Below are positions 1 through 6,395 of a stretch of DNA of 10,811 nt, in pieces (position 1 is the stretch's first letter; every line of letters begins with the position of its first letter). This stretch comes from an uncultured Bacilli bacterium. Its GTDB lineage: Bacteria; Bacillota_I; Bacilli_A; ML615J-28; CAG-313. The DNA lies in contig CAJGCS010000028.1 of assembly GCA_904501965.1 (NCBI GenBank), positions 1 to 10,811 of the forward strand, written 5' to 3'. Position numbers and translations under genes: made by a program. Below the pieces are notes generated by a model, which saw only the letters and a list, made by a program, of their open reading frames with translations, was not told the origin of the DNA and ran no database searches.

Positions 1-136
1 GTTCTCTTTCATCGTAAGTTATTGCAACTGTATATTTAATATCAATTACTTCTATTTCTTTATTTCGAATTAAAAAATCATTAACAACAAGTTCCAAATC
101 TTTTTCATGTTCTTCGTCAAAGATTTTTACAAGCAT
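1..136 (-). CDS. cse60: Cse60-like small protein, partial (3' end beyond the left edge)
   Basis: The first 45 codons are visible and run off the left edge without a stop. The translation begins MLVKIFDEEHEKDLELVVND and continues with a stretch ending in DIKYTVAITYDERE. The 'VK-FDEEHEKDLE...N-FL' opening and the 'DIKY-VA' segment match my recollection of the Cse60 family, small (about 60 residue) proteins of Bacillota. B. subtilis Cse60 is expressed in the mother cell under sigma-E, but its biochemical role is not known and relatives are also annotated in non-sporulating bacteria. The ATG start is well supported by AAGGAGG (144-150) seven bases upstream. The gene follows nth in the same direction, 47 nt after its stop, and has an extended -10 promoter in that gap. 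The family call is from memory; the missing C-terminus prevents a full-length check. Confidence 0.72.
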   Translation of the reverse strand, partial: MLVKIFDEEHEKDLELVVNDFLIRNKEIEVIDIKYTVAITYDERE

Positions 137-163
137 AAAAAAACCTCCTTATGATACATATTA

Positions 164-172
164 ATTATATCA
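164..172 (-). promoter_or_regulatory. Extended -10 promoter for the cse60-like gene
   Basis: On the minus strand the gap between nth and cse60 reads TGATATAAT, a perfect -10 box (164-169) with an upstream TG extension (171-172). I see no good -35 hexamer at 17 nt, as expected for an extended -10 promoter. Initiation would fall around 155-158, a few bases before the AAGGAGG site. The box lies inside an inverted repeat, ACATATT (156-162) and AATATGT (177-183), with a 14-nt spacer. Activity is inferred. Confidence 0.5.
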
Positions 173-183
173 AATCAATATGT

Positions 184-825
184 CTAAATAAGGGGGTTTT
201 TGTAAATACATTTTTCTTTTAAAGAACAATTTATGCATTTAGGATTTTTTGAAAGACAATGATATCTTCCAAAGAATAATAATAAATGATGTCCTAAATG
301 ATATTTACTTTCATCAATTTGTTTCATTAATTCTTCTTCTACTTTTAGAACTGAATCAGTAGATTTTGCAAGGCCAAGTCTTTTTGATACTCTTTCCACA
401 TGAGTGTCAACTGGAATTCTAGGAATTTTATATCCTTCAACTAAAATTACATTAGCTGTTTTTCTTCCAACGCCAGGCAATAAAACAAGTTCTTCAAAGT
501 TAGAAGGAACAATTCCATTATGTTTTTCGACAAGTTTTTTTGAAAAAGCGATTATATTTTTACTCTTTGTTTTATATAAGCCAATTGTTCTAATAATTTC
601 TTCTACATCATTTACACAAGCATCCATAAGTTCAAATGCTGTAGGATATTTTTCAAATAATAAAGGAGTGACTTTATTTACTGACTTATCTGTTGTCTGT
701 GCACTAAGAATGGTTGCAATGGATAGTTCAAATATATTACGGTAATTAAGTTCACAACAGGCATTAGGAAACATTTGGTAAATTTCTTCTAATATTTCTT
801 TAGTACGTTTATTTTCTTTTAACAT
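184..825 (-). CDS. nth: Endonuclease III (DNA glycosylase/AP lyase)
   Basis: Base-excision repair enzyme that removes oxidised pyrimidines and nicks abasic sites by beta-elimination. With the ATG at 825 it is 213 residues, the family's normal size. The helix-hairpin-helix reads LPGVGRKTAN with the catalytic lysine at K122, followed by VDTHVERVSKRLGL with the catalytic aspartate at D140. The C-terminus has the complete 4Fe-4S loop, Cys 190, 197, 200 and 206 in C-x6-C-x2-C-x5-C spacing. A TTG at 837 would add four residues, but neither start has a clear Shine-Dalgarno and the ATG gives the usual Nth N-terminus (MLKENKRTKEILEEIY). Either way the start lies inside the end of dnaD (17-nt overlap from 825), so translation is probably coupled. 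The dnaD-nth pairing is standard in Bacillota. No terminator follows; the cse60 promoter comes next. Confidence 0.96.
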   Translation of the reverse strand: MLKENKRTKEILEEIYQMFPNACCELNYRNIFELSIATILSAQTTDKSVNKVTPLLFEKYPTAFELMDACVNDVEEIIRTIGLYKTKSKNIIAFSKKLVEKHNGIVPSNFEELVLLPGVGRKTANVILVEGYKIPRIPVDTHVERVSKRLGLAKSTDSVLKVEEELMKQIDESKYHLGHHLLLFFGRYHCLSKNPKCINCSLKEKCIYKNPLI

Positions 826-1426
826 ATATACTATCAATTAATTCTTTGATTTTTGGATCAGCATTAATTTCTGTTCTTCTTGTATTTTGTTTACTTACAA
901 GTACAGCATCAGCATATTTAAGTGATTGCTTTTGAACTTTTGTAGATTGTAAAATAGCACGTTTGATTTCTTCTAAATCATAACCATTATCTACCCATTC
1001 ATTAATAATTAATAAATCTCCCGAAGTAAGCGGCTTAGAGAACATCTTTTCTGTAAATGAAATAATTTCACCAACGATAATTGTTTTATCATAGTCAGTA
1101 GTTTTATTATTATTTAATAAATCTCCAAGTTTGTCCATGATTTGGTCTAAATTAAAAGTTTCTTTTGATTCTTCATCTATTAAAATTTCAATCATCCCTT
1201 TTTGAACAAGTAGCATTAAATAATTAGATAAATCTTCTTCGCTAATTGATACTTTTTCTTTTAATGCTTTTACTGATAAATATGAATTTCCTTCATCTTG
1301 TTGATTATATAGAACCATTAAAATCATTGCTTCGATTTCATTAAGATTAAGTCTAACATAATTTTTGATTAATGTTTCATTAAATGAAATAGTCTTTGAT
1401 TTAATTAATTTGCCAATGTTATTCAT
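809..1426 (-). CDS. dnaD: DnaD-type replication initiation/primosome protein
   Basis: Component of the Gram-positive helicase-loading system, which acts with DnaA, DnaB and DnaI at oriC and in PriA-dependent restart. The 205-residue product has the two-part DnaD layout. The N-terminal winged-helix oligomerisation domain spans about residues 14-95 (RLNLNEIEAMILMVLY, then a recognition-type helix and wing). The C-terminal DnaD/DnaB_2 domain spans about residues 118-180 (FTEKMFSKPLTSGDLLIINEW, then LEEIKRAIL and SLKYADAVL). The last motif corresponds to the family's YxxxI-type segment used in ssDNA binding. The tail is shorter than I recall for B. subtilis DnaD (about 232 residues). The ATG at 1426 follows a GGTGAT ribosome site that overlaps the rnc stop codon, leaving 8 nt between the genes. 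It overlaps nth downstream. Confidence 0.93.
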   Translation of the reverse strand: MNNIGKLIKSKTISFNETLIKNYVRLNLNEIEAMILMVLYNQQDEGNSYLSVKALKEKVSISEEDLSNYLMLLVQKGMIEILIDEESKETFNLDQIMDKLGDLLNNNKTTDYDKTIIVGEIISFTEKMFSKPLTSGDLLIINEWVDNGYDLEEIKRAILQSTKVQKQSLKYADAVLVSKQNTRRTEINADPKIKELIDSIYVKRK

Positions 1427-1434
1427 TTTATCAC

Positions 1435-2142
1435 CTATTCTAATACAGCCATTTTTTCAAGTGCAATACGCGCAGCTTCTTGTGTAGCTTCTTTTTTTGT
1501 ACTACCTACTCCTGTACCAAGACGAATTCCATCAAGTACAGCAGTCATAGTAAATACGCGTTTGTGAGGAGGTCCATCAACATCGTCTAATACATATACA
1601 AGATCACTTCTTTTTTCTGATTGAACAAATTCTTGAAGTCTACTTTTATAGTCTACAAAAGGTTTTTCTTCTCTTGCAAAAATTAAAGGGAATACTTCTT
1701 TTTCTAAAACTTTTTTTACATCTTTAATACCATTTGAAAGATAAATTGCGCCAAGGAAAGATTCAAATGCATCTGACAAAATCGCATTACGATTTCTTCC
1801 ACCTGTTGCTTCTTCGCCCTTACCTAGAAGTAAAAGTTTATCAATACCTAATTCACGTGCATATTTAGCATTTGCTTCTTCACAAACATATGTTGCTCGA
1901 AGTTTACTCATAGCACCTTCTGGCATATCTTTGAAATTTGTATATATATATTCTGCAACTAATAATCCTAAAATAGCATCTCCTAAAAACTCAATTCTTT
2001 CATTACTTGAAAGGTTATGTTCATTTGCATAAGATGAATGAGTCATCGCAAGACGGTAGTTTATATCATCTTTCAGTTTAATGTCATATTTTGCAAGAAT
2101 AGCAGCTAATTCATTTTTGTCAACAGAATCATAATGACGCAT
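1435..2142 (-). CDS. rnc: Ribonuclease III
   Basis: Double-strand-specific endoribonuclease that processes rRNA precursors and other structured RNAs. With the ATG at 2142 it has 235 residues, typical of the family. The catalytic domain carries the signature NERIEFLGDAIL, whose acidic residues are E48, E51 and D55. A second acidic pair sits in SDAFESFLGAIYL (D124 and E127), completing the metal site. The C-terminal dsRNA-binding domain starts at DYKSRLQEFVQ (about residue 164) and ends in GSTKKEATQEAARIALEKM. An in-frame GTG at 2154 directly abuts the recG stop. I prefer the ATG because GTGAGGT forms a ribosome site six bases upstream of it and the GTG lies inside that site. The gene sits in the recG-rnc-dnaD-nth run. 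In B. subtilis fatty-acid genes lie between recG and rnc, and smc-ftsY follow rnc; neither set is here. Confidence 0.96.
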   Translation of the reverse strand: MRHYDSVDKNELAAILAKYDIKLKDDINYRLAMTHSSYANEHNLSSNERIEFLGDAILGLLVAEYIYTNFKDMPEGAMSKLRATYVCEEANAKYARELGIDKLLLLGKGEEATGGRNRNAILSDAFESFLGAIYLSNGIKDVKKVLEKEVFPLIFAREEKPFVDYKSRLQEFVQSEKRSDLVYVLDDVDGPPHKRVFTMTAVLDGIRLGTGVGSTKKEATQEAARIALEKMAVLE

Positions 2143-2146
2143 AATA

Positions 2147-2154
2147 TACCTCAC
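2147..2154 (-). promoter_or_regulatory. Ribosome binding site deciding the rnc start
   Basis: The minus strand reads GTGAGGTA just after the recG stop codon. GAGG (2149-2152) lies six bases from the ATG at 2142, normal Shine-Dalgarno spacing. An upstream GTG start at 2154 would use the same bases as its first codon and have no ribosome site of its own. Confidence 0.6.
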
Positions 2155-4194
2155 TTAGTCAATTTGACTAATTTTCTTTTTATAATTTTCTTCAGAATGA
2201 ATTCTTAAGTAACTATATTCATCTGATGTATTAAATTCTTCTTTTAAAATAATTTCTTCAGAATCTTGGTTAGCTATTTCTAAAAGATCAGAATCTTTTC
2301 TAATATCGCAGTACTTAAAGTTCATAGAACCAGATTGCTTTTCACCAAAGAATTCCCCAGGGCCTCTATGGATTAAGTCATACTCTGCAAGTGTGAAACC
2401 ATCTGTAGTTGATTCCACCATTTTAAGGCGATTATCGCTATTTTCCGTTTTCTTATCTGCAATAAAGAAACAATATGGGATCGCATCTGATCTCATTACG
2501 CGACCTCTTAGTTGGTGAAGAGTTGCCACACCAAATCTTTCAGCTCCAAGAACAACTATTGTAGTTGCATTAATAACGTTAACGCCAACTTCAATTACAC
2601 TAGTTGCAACTAAAATACCAATTTCATTTGCAAGGAATCTTGACATTATTTCTTCTTTTTCATCTGCTTTTAGTCTTCCATGAATAAGGCCAACATTTGT
2701 AATTTTGTCAAAGTAACGGCACATATTTTCATAAATCTCAGTAGCATTAGCAGTATCTAAAACCTCAGATTCGTCAATAAGTGGGGTTACAACATATATT
2801 TGATGTCCATTTGCAAGTTCATTTTTCATATGTTCAATAACAGCTTTTTTACCGCCTTCTTCAACATACTTAGTAATAACTTGTTTTCTATTAGCTGGCA
2901 TTGTTTTAATGATTGAAATATCAGTATCACCATAAGCAGATATCGCAAGAGTTCTAGGAATTGGTGTTGCACTCATCTTTAAATAATTTACGTCCATTCC
3001 TTTATTTCTTATTAACACTCTTTGGCGAACACCAAAACGATGTTCTTCATCAGCTATCGCAATTCCAAGTGCGTGATATTCTACATCTTTTTGAAATAAT
3101 GCATGTGTTCCAATTGCAACATTTATTGTACCATTTTTAAGGCCTTCAACAATTGCTCTTTTTTCTGCTGTTTTTGTTGAACCAGTTAAAAGAGCAATAT
3201 TAATATTTGGAAATATTGATAACATATTTTTAACAGTTTCAAAATGTTGTTGTGATAATATTTCAGTAGGGCACATTAATGCAGCTTGATAGCCATCAGA
3301 AACAGCAGCTAGAATAGCACTTACTGCTACAACTGTTTTACCACTACCTACTTCGCCTTGTAATAAACGATTCATTGCATATTTTGCATTAAGATCTTTA
3401 AAAATATCATTGATTACTTTCTTTTGATCCACTGTTAATTCATAAGGAAGTGTTTTCCAAAAAGCTTCTAACATTTCCATTTTTGGTTTTATTTCAAAGC
3501 ATGATTCATTAAGTTGTCTTTTGTAATGAAGATATTTCATTGACATTTGATATTTAAGAAGTTCTTCATATTTTATACGTTTAATTGCTTTTTCAATATC
3601 TTCTTTTTTGTCTCCAAAATGTAGAATCTTAACAGTTTCTTGCATACTTAATAATCCATGTTTATCTAAGTATTCTTTAGGAAGCGTTTCTACAATTTTG
3701 TTTTTATATCTTCTATATACTTTTTCAACTATTTCAATATATTTTGAATCTGTTATTTCTTTAACATTATAATTTGGAATTATATCTCTGTTAAATTCAT
3801 CTAAAATAATTAGATTGTTAACTGTAAAGTTATACATGTTTTGGAAAAATTTTCCTTGAACTCTAATTACGCTACCATAGTTAATTTTATTTTTTAAATA
3901 TGAACGATTAAAAATAGTACAACGTATTTTTTTCCCTTCGACTTCCATTTGAAAAACAACAGCTGAAAGTTTTGTTTTTAAGTGGTTCACTGTAAGTTTT
4001 GTTATAACTGTACCTTCTAGTACAATGTTTTCATCAACTACTGCAGTTTCAATTGAAGATACATTATAATCATCATATTTAGTAGGGAAGTTAAACAGGA
4101 TATCTTCTACTGTTGTTATTCCTTGTTTTTTTAAGATGTTTTGATATCTAGTAAGAATGTATTCTTCATTTGCAAGGCTATATTTTTCTAACAT
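2155..4194 (-). CDS. recG: ATP-dependent DNA helicase RecG, with atypical motif residues
   Basis: Branch-migrating SF2 helicase that remodels stalled replication forks and Holliday-type junctions. At 679 residues it is full length. The N-terminal wedge/OB domain covers roughly residues 50-135 (GTVITKL... RVQGKF). The helicase core has LTVDQ (253-257), Walker A GEVGSGKT (280-287, K286), the TAxx-like PTEILSQQH (309-317), DEEH (382-385) followed by RFG, and SATPIPRT (408-415). The C-terminal half has IEVGVNVINAT (534-544), QLRGRVMRS (561-569) and the TRG-type segment DGFTLAEYDLIHRGPGEFFG (598-617). Several positions differ from the usual RecG pattern: DEEH for DEQH, N539 where Asp is normal, I541 for Pro, N435 for Gly, and M567 where motif VI normally has Gly. 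The reading frame is intact. The ATG at 4194 is preceded by GGGGGAG at 5-nt spacing. A terminator lies between recG and the upstream fakA. Confidence 0.94.
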   Translation of the reverse strand: MLEKYSLANEEYILTRYQNILKKQGITTVEDILFNFPTKYDDYNVSSIETAVVDENIVLEGTVITKLTVNHLKTKLSAVVFQMEVEGKKIRCTIFNRSYLKNKINYGSVIRVQGKFFQNMYNFTVNNLIILDEFNRDIIPNYNVKEITDSKYIEIVEKVYRRYKNKIVETLPKEYLDKHGLLSMQETVKILHFGDKKEDIEKAIKRIKYEELLKYQMSMKYLHYKRQLNESCFEIKPKMEMLEAFWKTLPYELTVDQKKVINDIFKDLNAKYAMNRLLQGEVGSGKTVVAVSAILAAVSDGYQAALMCPTEILSQQHFETVKNMLSIFPNINIALLTGSTKTAEKRAIVEGLKNGTINVAIGTHALFQKDVEYHALGIAIADEEHRFGVRQRVLIRNKGMDVNYLKMSATPIPRTLAISAYGDTDISIIKTMPANRKQVITKYVEEGGKKAVIEHMKNELANGHQIYVVTPLIDESEVLDTANATEIYENMCRYFDKITNVGLIHGRLKADEKEEIMSRFLANEIGILVATSVIEVGVNVINATTIVVLGAERFGVATLHQLRGRVMRSDAIPYCFFIADKKTENSDNRLKMVESTTDGFTLAEYDLIHRGPGEFFGEKQSGSMNFKYCDIRKDSDLLEIANQDSEEIILKEEFNTSDEYSYLRIHSEENYKKKISQID

Positions 4195-4219
4195 ATTAAC
4201 TCCCCCTTTCTTTGTTTAT

Positions 4220-4250
4220 AAAAAGAAAGTCTAATTTTTATAGACTTTCT
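4220..4250 (-). terminator. Intrinsic terminator between fakA and recG
   Basis: There is a perfect 10-bp stem, AGAAAGTCTA (4224-4233) and TAGACTTTCT (4241-4250), with a 7-nt A/T loop. On the minus strand the 3' arm runs straight into TTTT then ATAAA (4223 and below), giving a short U-tract. The hairpin starts 17 nt after the fakA stop and ends about 29 nt before the recG start. It would end fakA transcription and so separate fakA from recG-rnc-dnaD-nth, although the stem is A/U-rich and readthrough is plausible. On the plus strand the T-run is broken and less convincing. Confidence 0.7.
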
Positions 4251-4267
4251 ATTAATAGTTTTTCTTT

Positions 4268-5935
4268 TTATTCAATTGATAAAATATAACTATAAACGTT
4301 TTGTCCGCCATTTATTGTATCTACTTCAACATTTGAATAAGTAGCTTCGATGTATTCTGTTAAAGCAGCTAATTCTTCTTCATCTACATCTTTACCATAA
4401 ATGATTGTAATGATATCTTTTTCTCTAATATCAGTTATATCAATTAAAGCTTTTGTAGCTTCTAAACGATCTGCAACTGATACTTTCATTGCACCATTAC
4501 AAATACCAATGTAATCGTCTTTTTTAATGTTGACACCATCAATTTCTGCATCTCTAATTGAATAAGTAATTAAACCAGTTGTTACATTAGAGATTACATT
4601 TTGTAATTCTTCTAAAATTACATTAATATCACCGCTTGATAAATCTAACATTGTAAGAGCTGAATAACCTTGGGCAAGTGTTTTAGATTTAACAACATAT
4701 ACATTTGCATCTTTATAATATTTAGCAGCTTGTTCTGCAGTTAATACGATATTACTATTATTTGGGAAAACAATAATGTTTTCTGCATTAATACTATCGA
4801 AACCTTTTACAAAGTCTTCAGCTGCAGGGTTCATGCTTTGGCCACCTTCAACAACGTAGTCAGCACCCATTTGTTTGAAAACATCAACTAATCCTTCGCC
4901 AGATGCAACACAAACTACACCAAATTTCTTAGGAGCTTGTTGTTTTCTCATTTCTACACATTCATCACAGTTACATTCTTCTTCTGATACAGACATTTCA
5001 CTGTGTTGAACTGACATGTTTTCAATTTTTAAAGTAACGAATTCACCATATTGTTGGCAAGTTGATAAAACAACACCAGGTGTTTTTGTATGAACGTGAA
5101 TTTTAACGATATCTTCATCTTTGATAGCAACAATACTATCACCTAAAGTTTCTAAGAAATCAGTGATAACTTTGATATCAAAGTTAGCGATATCAACTTT
5201 TGCGTATTGTAATTGTAAAATAAATTCTGTACAATAACCATATTCAAGTTCACTGTGAGCATTAAATGTTCTACTTACACTTACATGTGTGTTTTCTAAA
5301 ATTGCAGAAGCTTCAATAGGTTCACCTTGTAATGCTTTTAACATACCTTCAATAACGCATAAGTAACCAACAGCACCACTGTCAACTACACCAGCATCTT
5401 TTAATACAGGAAGTAAATCTGGAGTTCTTTGTAAAGAACGATTTCCTTCTTCCATTAATAATTCAAAGAATTCAACAAATGTTGTTTCATTTGTAACATG
5501 TTCATTAACATATTCAACTGATTCACGAGCAACAGTTAAGATAGTACCTTCTTGAGGTTTTAATACTGCACCATATGCTTGAGTAACAGCTGATTTAAAA
5601 GCAACACCAAGTTCTACAGCATTAACAGAACTATGTCCTGCTAAACCTTTGTATAAACCACGGAATAATTGTGATAAGATAACACCTGAGTTACCACGTG
5701 CACCCATTAACATTCCGCGTGATGCTTTTTTTGCAACTTCATAAATTGAACTTTCACTAACATTTTTAATTTCAGCTGCCCCTGCTTCAATAGTCATTCT
5801 CATGTTTGTACCAGTATCACCATCTGGAACTGGGAAAACGTTTAGTGCATCTACTTTTTTATAATTTAATGCAAGATTAGCTGCACCACTAATAACTATT
5901 TCCTTAAAAAGTTGTCCATTCATTTTATTTGACAT
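4268..5935 (-). CDS. fakA: Fatty acid kinase catalytic subunit (FakA/YloV; DhaL and DegV-like domains)
   Basis: FakA phosphorylates fatty acids held by a separate FakB (DegV-family) carrier, producing acyl-phosphate for phospholipid synthesis; no fakB is in this window. The length, 555 residues, fits (S. aureus FakA is about 548). The N-terminal DhaL kinase domain spans about residues 6-200. It carries DALNVFPVPDGDTGTNM (the DGDTGTN aspartates at 38 and 40 bind Mg-ADP), GMLMGARGNSGVILSQ (74-89) and DAGVVDSGAVGYL (180-192). The middle domain has GYCTEF (C235) and KIHVHT (H280, H282), matching the Cys/His zinc site I recall for FakA. A linker holds three clustered cysteines, ECNCDEC (320-326). 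The C-terminal DegV-like part (about 335-555) includes VEGGQSMNP and FPNNSNI. The ATG at 5935 follows AAGGAG with 8-nt spacing. It is transcribed divergently from rpmB. In B. subtilis asp23/yloU precedes this gene; here it is absent. Confidence 0.92.
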   Translation of the reverse strand: MSNKMNGQLFKEIVISGAANLALNYKKVDALNVFPVPDGDTGTNMRMTIEAGAAEIKNVSESSIYEVAKKASRGMLMGARGNSGVILSQLFRGLYKGLAGHSSVNAVELGVAFKSAVTQAYGAVLKPQEGTILTVARESVEYVNEHVTNETTFVEFFELLMEEGNRSLQRTPDLLPVLKDAGVVDSGAVGYLCVIEGMLKALQGEPIEASAILENTHVSVSRTFNAHSELEYGYCTEFILQLQYAKVDIANFDIKVITDFLETLGDSIVAIKDEDIVKIHVHTKTPGVVLSTCQQYGEFVTLKIENMSVQHSEMSVSEEECNCDECVEMRKQQAPKKFGVVCVASGEGLVDVFKQMGADYVVEGGQSMNPAAEDFVKGFDSINAENIIVFPNNSNIVLTAEQAAKYYKDANVYVVKSKTLAQGYSALTMLDLSSGDINVILEELQNVISNVTTGLITYSIRDAEIDGVNIKKDDYIGICNGAMKVSVADRLEATKALIDITDIREKDIITIIYGKDVDEEELAALTEYIEATYSNVEVDTINGGQNVYSYILSIE

Positions 5936-5943
5936 AAATATTT

Positions 5944-5949
5944 CTCCTT
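5944..5949 (-). promoter_or_regulatory. fakA ribosome binding site
   Basis: AAGGAG on the minus strand lies eight bases before the ATG at 5935. It selects this start over the second in-frame ATG four codons later. Confidence 0.75.
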
Positions 5950-5983
5950 ATAGGTTATAATCAATTAAATTTAAGTTTGTATT

Positions 5984-6006
5984 ATTGATAAGGCACACTT
6001 ATCAAT
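5984..6006. promoter_or_regulatory. 9-bp-arm palindrome in the fakA leader: candidate operator or 5'-end hairpin
   Basis: ATTGATAAG (5984-5992) and CTTATCAAT (5998-6006) form perfect inverted arms around the 5-nt spacer GCACA. If fakA initiates from the promoter at 6018-6046, this site begins within about 5 nt of the transcript start. It could therefore be a repressor site blocking early elongation, or a hairpin at the mRNA 5' end. No U-tract follows, so it is not a terminator. A half-site, CTTATCA, recurs at 6087-6093 beside the rpmB -35 box. The regulator is unknown. Confidence 0.45.
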
Positions 6007-6017
6007 TATAACAACTT

Positions 6018-6046
6018 ATTCTACCACATTAAACCTAAAAAAGCAA
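6018..6046 (-). promoter_or_regulatory. fakA promoter (sigma-A type, extended -10)
   Basis: On the minus strand TTGCTT (6041-6046) and TAGAAT (6018-6023) are separated by exactly 17 nt. TG lies one base upstream of the -10 box, making it an extended -10. A second -10 candidate, TATAAT (6005-6010), has only the weak TTTAAT (6028-6033) as its -35 and overlaps the palindrome arm. From the first promoter the leader would be about 75 nt long. Confidence 0.65.
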
Positions 6047-6094
6047 GTAATTAAATCAAGCTAGTATTAATAGCGATTTATTAAATCTTATCAC

Positions 6095-6123
6095 TTGCAA
6101 AAATGGTATATATGTGATATAAT
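6095..6123 (+). promoter_or_regulatory. rpmB promoter (sigma-A type, extended -10)
   Basis: TTGCAA (6095-6100) and a perfect TATAAT (6118-6123) are 17 nt apart, with TG at 6115-6116 giving an extended -10. Initiation is expected near 6130, leaving a leader of roughly 25 nt. It is divergent from the fakA promoter; the two -35 boxes are about 50 nt apart. Confidence 0.8.
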
Positions 6124-6141
6124 ATACAAGGTTAAATATCG

Positions 6142-6148
6142 AAGGAGG
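6142..6148 (+). promoter_or_regulatory. rpmB ribosome binding site
   Basis: AAGGAGG lies six bases before the ATG at 6155. This fixes the L28 start and excludes an upstream in-frame extension that would begin at a TTG within the promoter's -35 box. Confidence 0.85.
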
Positions 6149-6154
6149 ATTATC

Positions 6155-6358
6155 ATGGCTCGTAAATGTTATATAACTGGCGTTGGATCAAAATCTGGTA
6201 ATAATCGTTCTCACTCTTTACAAGCAACTCGTCGTACTTGGAAAGCTAATTTACAAAAAGTTCGTATTAAAGATGAAAATGGTCGTGTTATTAGAGTATA
6301 CGTTTCTACACGTGCATTACGTACTGGTATTAAAAACGGAACTATCGAACGCGCATAA
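6155..6358 (+). CDS. rpmB: 50S ribosomal protein L28
   Basis: Ribosomal protein of the large subunit, 67 residues with the ATG at 6155, typical of the short bacterial L28 form. The start MARKCYITGVGSKSGNNRSH is the L28 signature (MARKC-ITG---SGNN-SH). It is followed by the basic core RRTWKANLQKVRI and the end TRALRTGIKNGTIERA. It has one cysteine (C5) and no second CxxC pair, so a zinc ribbon is not expected. The N-terminal CYITG at 5-9 aligns with the CEITG/CAVTG form known from other L28 proteins. This is the only plus-strand gene here, with its own promoter, strong ribosome site and terminator, and it faces the rpe operon. From memory, the isolated inverted position between the rsgA-rpe group and yloV is shared with B. 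subtilis. Confidence 0.97.
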   Translation: MARKCYITGVGSKSGNNRSHSLQATRRTWKANLQKVRIKDENGRVIRVYVSTRALRTGIKNGTIERA

Positions 6359-6364
6359 AAAGAT

Positions 6365-6393
6365 AAGCAGCTGCAGAGGCTGCTTTTTATTTT
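6365..6393 (+). terminator. rpmB intrinsic terminator
   Basis: The arms AAGCAGC (6365-6371) and GCTGCTT (6379-6385) close a 7-nt loop, TGCAGAG, and are followed by TTTATTTT. It starts six bases after the rpmB stop. The second hairpin at 6400-6424, followed on this strand by TTTAATTTTTT, could act as a back-up. Confidence 0.85.
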
Positions 6394-6395
6394 GC

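Noticed and set aside
137..183. Sigma-E sporulation promoter for cse60
   Set aside because: A CATATT element could be read as a -35, but no CATACA-type -10 sits 14-15 nt downstream, whereas a perfect extended TGATATAAT is present.
404..745. Plus-strand open frame of 113 codons antisense to nth
   Set aside because: It lies wholly inside a gene with intact catalytic and iron-sulfur motifs, has no ribosome site, and resembles no family; it is an antisense shadow.
2155..4194. RecG as a decaying pseudogene because of its altered motifs
   Set aside because: The frame is full length, with intact Walker A, SATPIPRT and C-terminal TRG-like segments; altered residues alone do not show decay.
5936..6154. 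Possible riboswitch or ribosomal-protein leader in the fakA/rpmB gap
   Set aside because: The rpmB leader is only about 25 nt and the fakA leader about 75 nt with one short hairpin. I see no conserved riboswitch core, T-box or terminator/antiterminator pair.
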